DNA from: Dissophora ornata
Taxonomy: Eukaryota; Mortierellomycota; Mortierellomycetes; Mortierellales; Mortierellaceae
Reading direction: 5' to 3'
Assembly: GCA_025201705.1 (NCBI GenBank)
Contig: MU617040.1
Coordinates: forward strand, 8,716-25,799
DNA length: 17,084 nt
The notes beneath the pieces are model-generated. The model saw nothing but the letters and a program-made list of their open reading frames with translations. It was not told the origin of the DNA and did no database searches. A program made the position numbers and the translations under genes. This document shows, piece after piece, positions 14,935 through 17,084 of the stretch. The stretch's first letter is position 1, and each line of letters starts with the position of its first letter.

Positions 14935-17083
14935 TCATATTCCATTTCTGCAAGCAACAGGGTCCTCCTCACTTCGATATTTTTGAGACTGAACCCACGT
15001 ACTCGACTTTGCACACCGTGTAAAGAACCGGAGGATCTTCAAATCCCGCTTATCCACTCGCATTGTCTGCAAAAATCCATTCACCACCGCTTCGTTCGAT
15101 GCCTTGCCAGCCTTGTATAAATTATGGAATTGAATCGACTTGCTATAAAACAAGATGCAAAATTTTTGTTAGATAGATATTCATTACGGGTAAAATGGGT
15201 AGGACGCCAGATAACATACCTGATCCATTCGTCCCGTAGTACCGCTAGTCGCTTTGCTTCAATATGGCGTGGGAGGTTATAATTCAGAATATCATTAATT
15301 GTCTCCATGTACAACGGACACGACTGCATCAACGGTGACATGGCCCCTCTTCCTATTGAATCCTGTCCGTTCATCTCTCCAGAATTCGACTCTAATTCAT
15401 CCGGTTGCTCCTCACCAGCTTGAAGTAGATATGTTCGTCGTTGAGCCTGAAATCCTCCACCAGGTGATGAGTAAAGAAGCCCCCCCGGCGGTGAGGGTAC
15501 TGGCGCCACTAGGGTTTTGTCCGCTTCACCATTCAATGATGATTTTTTGGTATCTTCTTCCACGACTGATTTCTCCATTTTGATCGATAGGTCCTTCATG
15601 TCTACCACAAGTGTCGCACTGGACCAGTCGGCCTGGTATATTGGGGACAATGTCCCTGACCCCATCTTTTGAGGAGGATTCGCTGGGAATGAGGCTGGTG
15701 GTGTTGGAATTTGCTGATGACTAAAACTGTCGAGACAACTGTCGAGACAACTGCCGAGACAAATGTCGAGTAGGATAAAGTCGTTTGGATCCAAGTCGGG
15801 GGGTATTGGGATAGACCGATCAAGGCCAAGAATATTGCATTGGTAACTAGGTTCATAACTCGATGCATCCATAATAACTGTGCGGCAATCCATGGGCAAC
15901 ACATCCTACATCAGGGACGTATAATAATAAAAAAAATAAAACGCATGAGTAAGTCGTGTGCTAGCTAGCGTTGGCCAAAAAAAAAAAAAACAAACAAACT
16001 CCCCCCCTCACGTTTATCTGCCCAGTGCTTTTACCTCTAATGCTTTGATAACCTCATGTACGATCTTGGATTCCTGTCCTCGCACAATGACCTGATTGCC
16101 AACAGCGCTGTTCCAGACAAGCTTATCGAACTGTTTCCGTCCGAGGACCCGTCGTAATTCTCGCAAAGAGTCGACAGTAACAGTAGTATCATTCGTTCCA
16201 TTTGACTGTTGCTCCTGTTTCTCTTGCTTCTGCTCCTGTAGTGCACATTCATTCTAAAAACATTTTTTTTCCCCCCCGCGAGTCATTGTCAGCTCAATTC
16301 TCTTCTATTTTAGCAATCAGAAGATGAAAACCAAACCAAAAATGCCCGTTTTGGGGGATCTTACAATGGGGCGCCCTTGTACATGTCGCTCAGTTAACCT
16401 CCGACTGCAATTGCTCAATACAGAGACAAATGCCGCGTGCAACTGGACAAATATATCAGGCTTAGCCAAGACGTCCGTCAAGGGTCGTCCACGTTTTGTA
16501 GGGGCATCTACAAATCGAGAGGGCGTGATCAAAATCAGTGTACGCTTTTACAAATCGATCTATTTTTGGTGTGTGTGTGTGTGTGTTTGTCGATACATTT
16601 TTTAGCGGCGCAATAAAAACTTACTATCGGGCATGATCGATCCTCGATGATGGGAGGAGGAGTAGGACAAAGATCGGGCAGCAGGCGATTGCTGTTGCGG
16701 AGAGATGGCATATGCCATGGATTGAAGATTGGAGGCAATCGCCTGGAACTGACTGCAAAAAGCGGCAAAAAGCGGCAAAAAAGCAACAAAAGATAATAAA
16801 GGTCAGGCAGGGCCCTCCGAGTTGTTGAAAAACCAGATCAAGCAAGAAAAAAAAAAACTCTGGGAAACTATCCCCCCCCCCCCAACACGAACCTGATCAG
16901 ATACTCCATGCTGGCGACAAGATAGACACGATCCGTCATCATGGTCATGATCGTATACTTGACGCGGTTTCCGCGTGACTGTGCATCATACACCGTAAAC
17001 ATATAAGAGAGCACATAACCATTGAGGCCATCGCCAAAGAAAACTGACCCTTCACGCCCGCAATACGTTTCCGAGTTCAGGCT
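14935..17083 (-). CDS. FLCN: Folliculin (FLCN/Lst7), longin-DENN protein; 5' end outside window
   Basis: GTPase-activating protein partner for Rag/Gtr GTPases on the vacuole/lysosome, acting with FNIP/Lst4 upstream of TORC1. Exons in the window: 17083(partial)-16893, 16752-16625, 16507-16365, 16253-16035, 15905-15220, 15142-14935; phases 2,1,0,0,2 agree, about 524 residues. The end of the longin domain shows CGREGSVFFGDGLNGYVLSY, then SRGNR and TDRVYL. The linker has RPLTDVLAKPDIFVQLHAAF and SRRLTERHVQGRP, matching the human RSLTSL...SRLTEKLLEG block. DENN parts follow: LRRVLGRKQFDKLVWNSAVG, NQVIVRGQES, YQCNILGL, then a Ser/Pro-rich insert. The C-terminus has RLAVLRDEWISKS and LKILRFFTRCAKSS, matching the human EEWMNK and LLKFWMTGLSK segments. 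The whole C-terminal DENN is present. The acceptor of the 16253 exon could instead be 18 nt downstream (16235). Confidence 0.92.
15726..15770. repeat. 12-bp coding minisatellite in FLCN
   Basis: Units ACTGTCGAGACA, ACTGTCGAGACA, ACTGCCGAGACA and a partial AATGTCGAG lie head to tail. On the gene strand they encode ..CLGSCLDSCLDSF.. at the border between conserved DENN sequence and the Ser/Pro-rich insert. Confidence 0.9.
16569..16586. repeat. (GT)9 microsatellite in a FLCN intron
   Basis: Nine perfect GT units on the plus strand inside FLCN intron 16508-16624. Confidence 0.9.
16872..16883. repeat. C12 homopolymer in a FLCN intron
   Basis: Twelve C in a row on the plus strand (G on the gene strand), nine bases inside the donor end of intron 16753-16892. 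Confidence 0.8.
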
Positions 17084-17084
17084 G

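Noticed and set aside
1..17084. CRISPR array, transposon ends or bacterial-style operon
   Set aside because: No spaced direct repeats, terminal inverted repeats, transposase motifs or Shine-Dalgarno-spaced gene runs were seen; the introns show a eukaryotic genome.

Overview
This window is nuclear DNA from a filamentous early-diverging fungus. I favour Mucoromycota, and most likely Mortierellomycotina. The reasons are the short spliceosomal introns (mostly 75-140 nt), close gene spacing, pyrimidine-rich tracts just upstream of start codons, many long A/T homopolymers in introns and spacers, and a BTB/POZ protein of a type common in Mortierella-like genomes. This placement is inferred from style and protein resemblance; no alignment was run.

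Layout from left to right. (1) 62-1625, plus strand: 3' part of a SEC1/Munc18 exocytosis gene. (2) 1809-1881, minus: tRNA-Lys(UUU), with a doubtful small Cys-containing reading frame beside it. (3) 2459-3948, minus: a two-exon hexokinase-family gene with changed glucose- and ATP-loop residues, followed upstream by about 1.35 kb without a convincing gene. (4) 5306-6662, minus: a BTB/POZ protein with a polyglutamine tail. (5) 6934-9880, plus: a roughly 11-exon homologue of the KAR5/Tht1/Brambleberry nuclear-fusion family, divergent from the BTB gene across 271 bp. (6) 10062-11893, minus: four-exon mitochondrial glycine-cleavage T protein (GCV1). (7) about 12387-14277, minus: SEH1, a WD40 protein shared by the nuclear-pore Y complex and the SEACAT/GATOR2 complex. 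(8) 14935 to the right edge, minus: folliculin (FLCN/LST7), with its 5' end outside the window.

Most genes are housekeeping genes of secretion, sugar and one-carbon metabolism, nuclear envelope and TORC1 signalling. The best functional link is FLCN followed head-to-tail by SEH1, since both act in amino-acid signalling to TORC1. The most unusual loci are the atypical hexokinase and the karyogamy-family gene. I do not see a clearly new multi-gene system, CRISPR array or intact mobile element. All exon boundaries were worked out by hand from splice sites, reading-frame phase and remembered family features, so they need transcript support.
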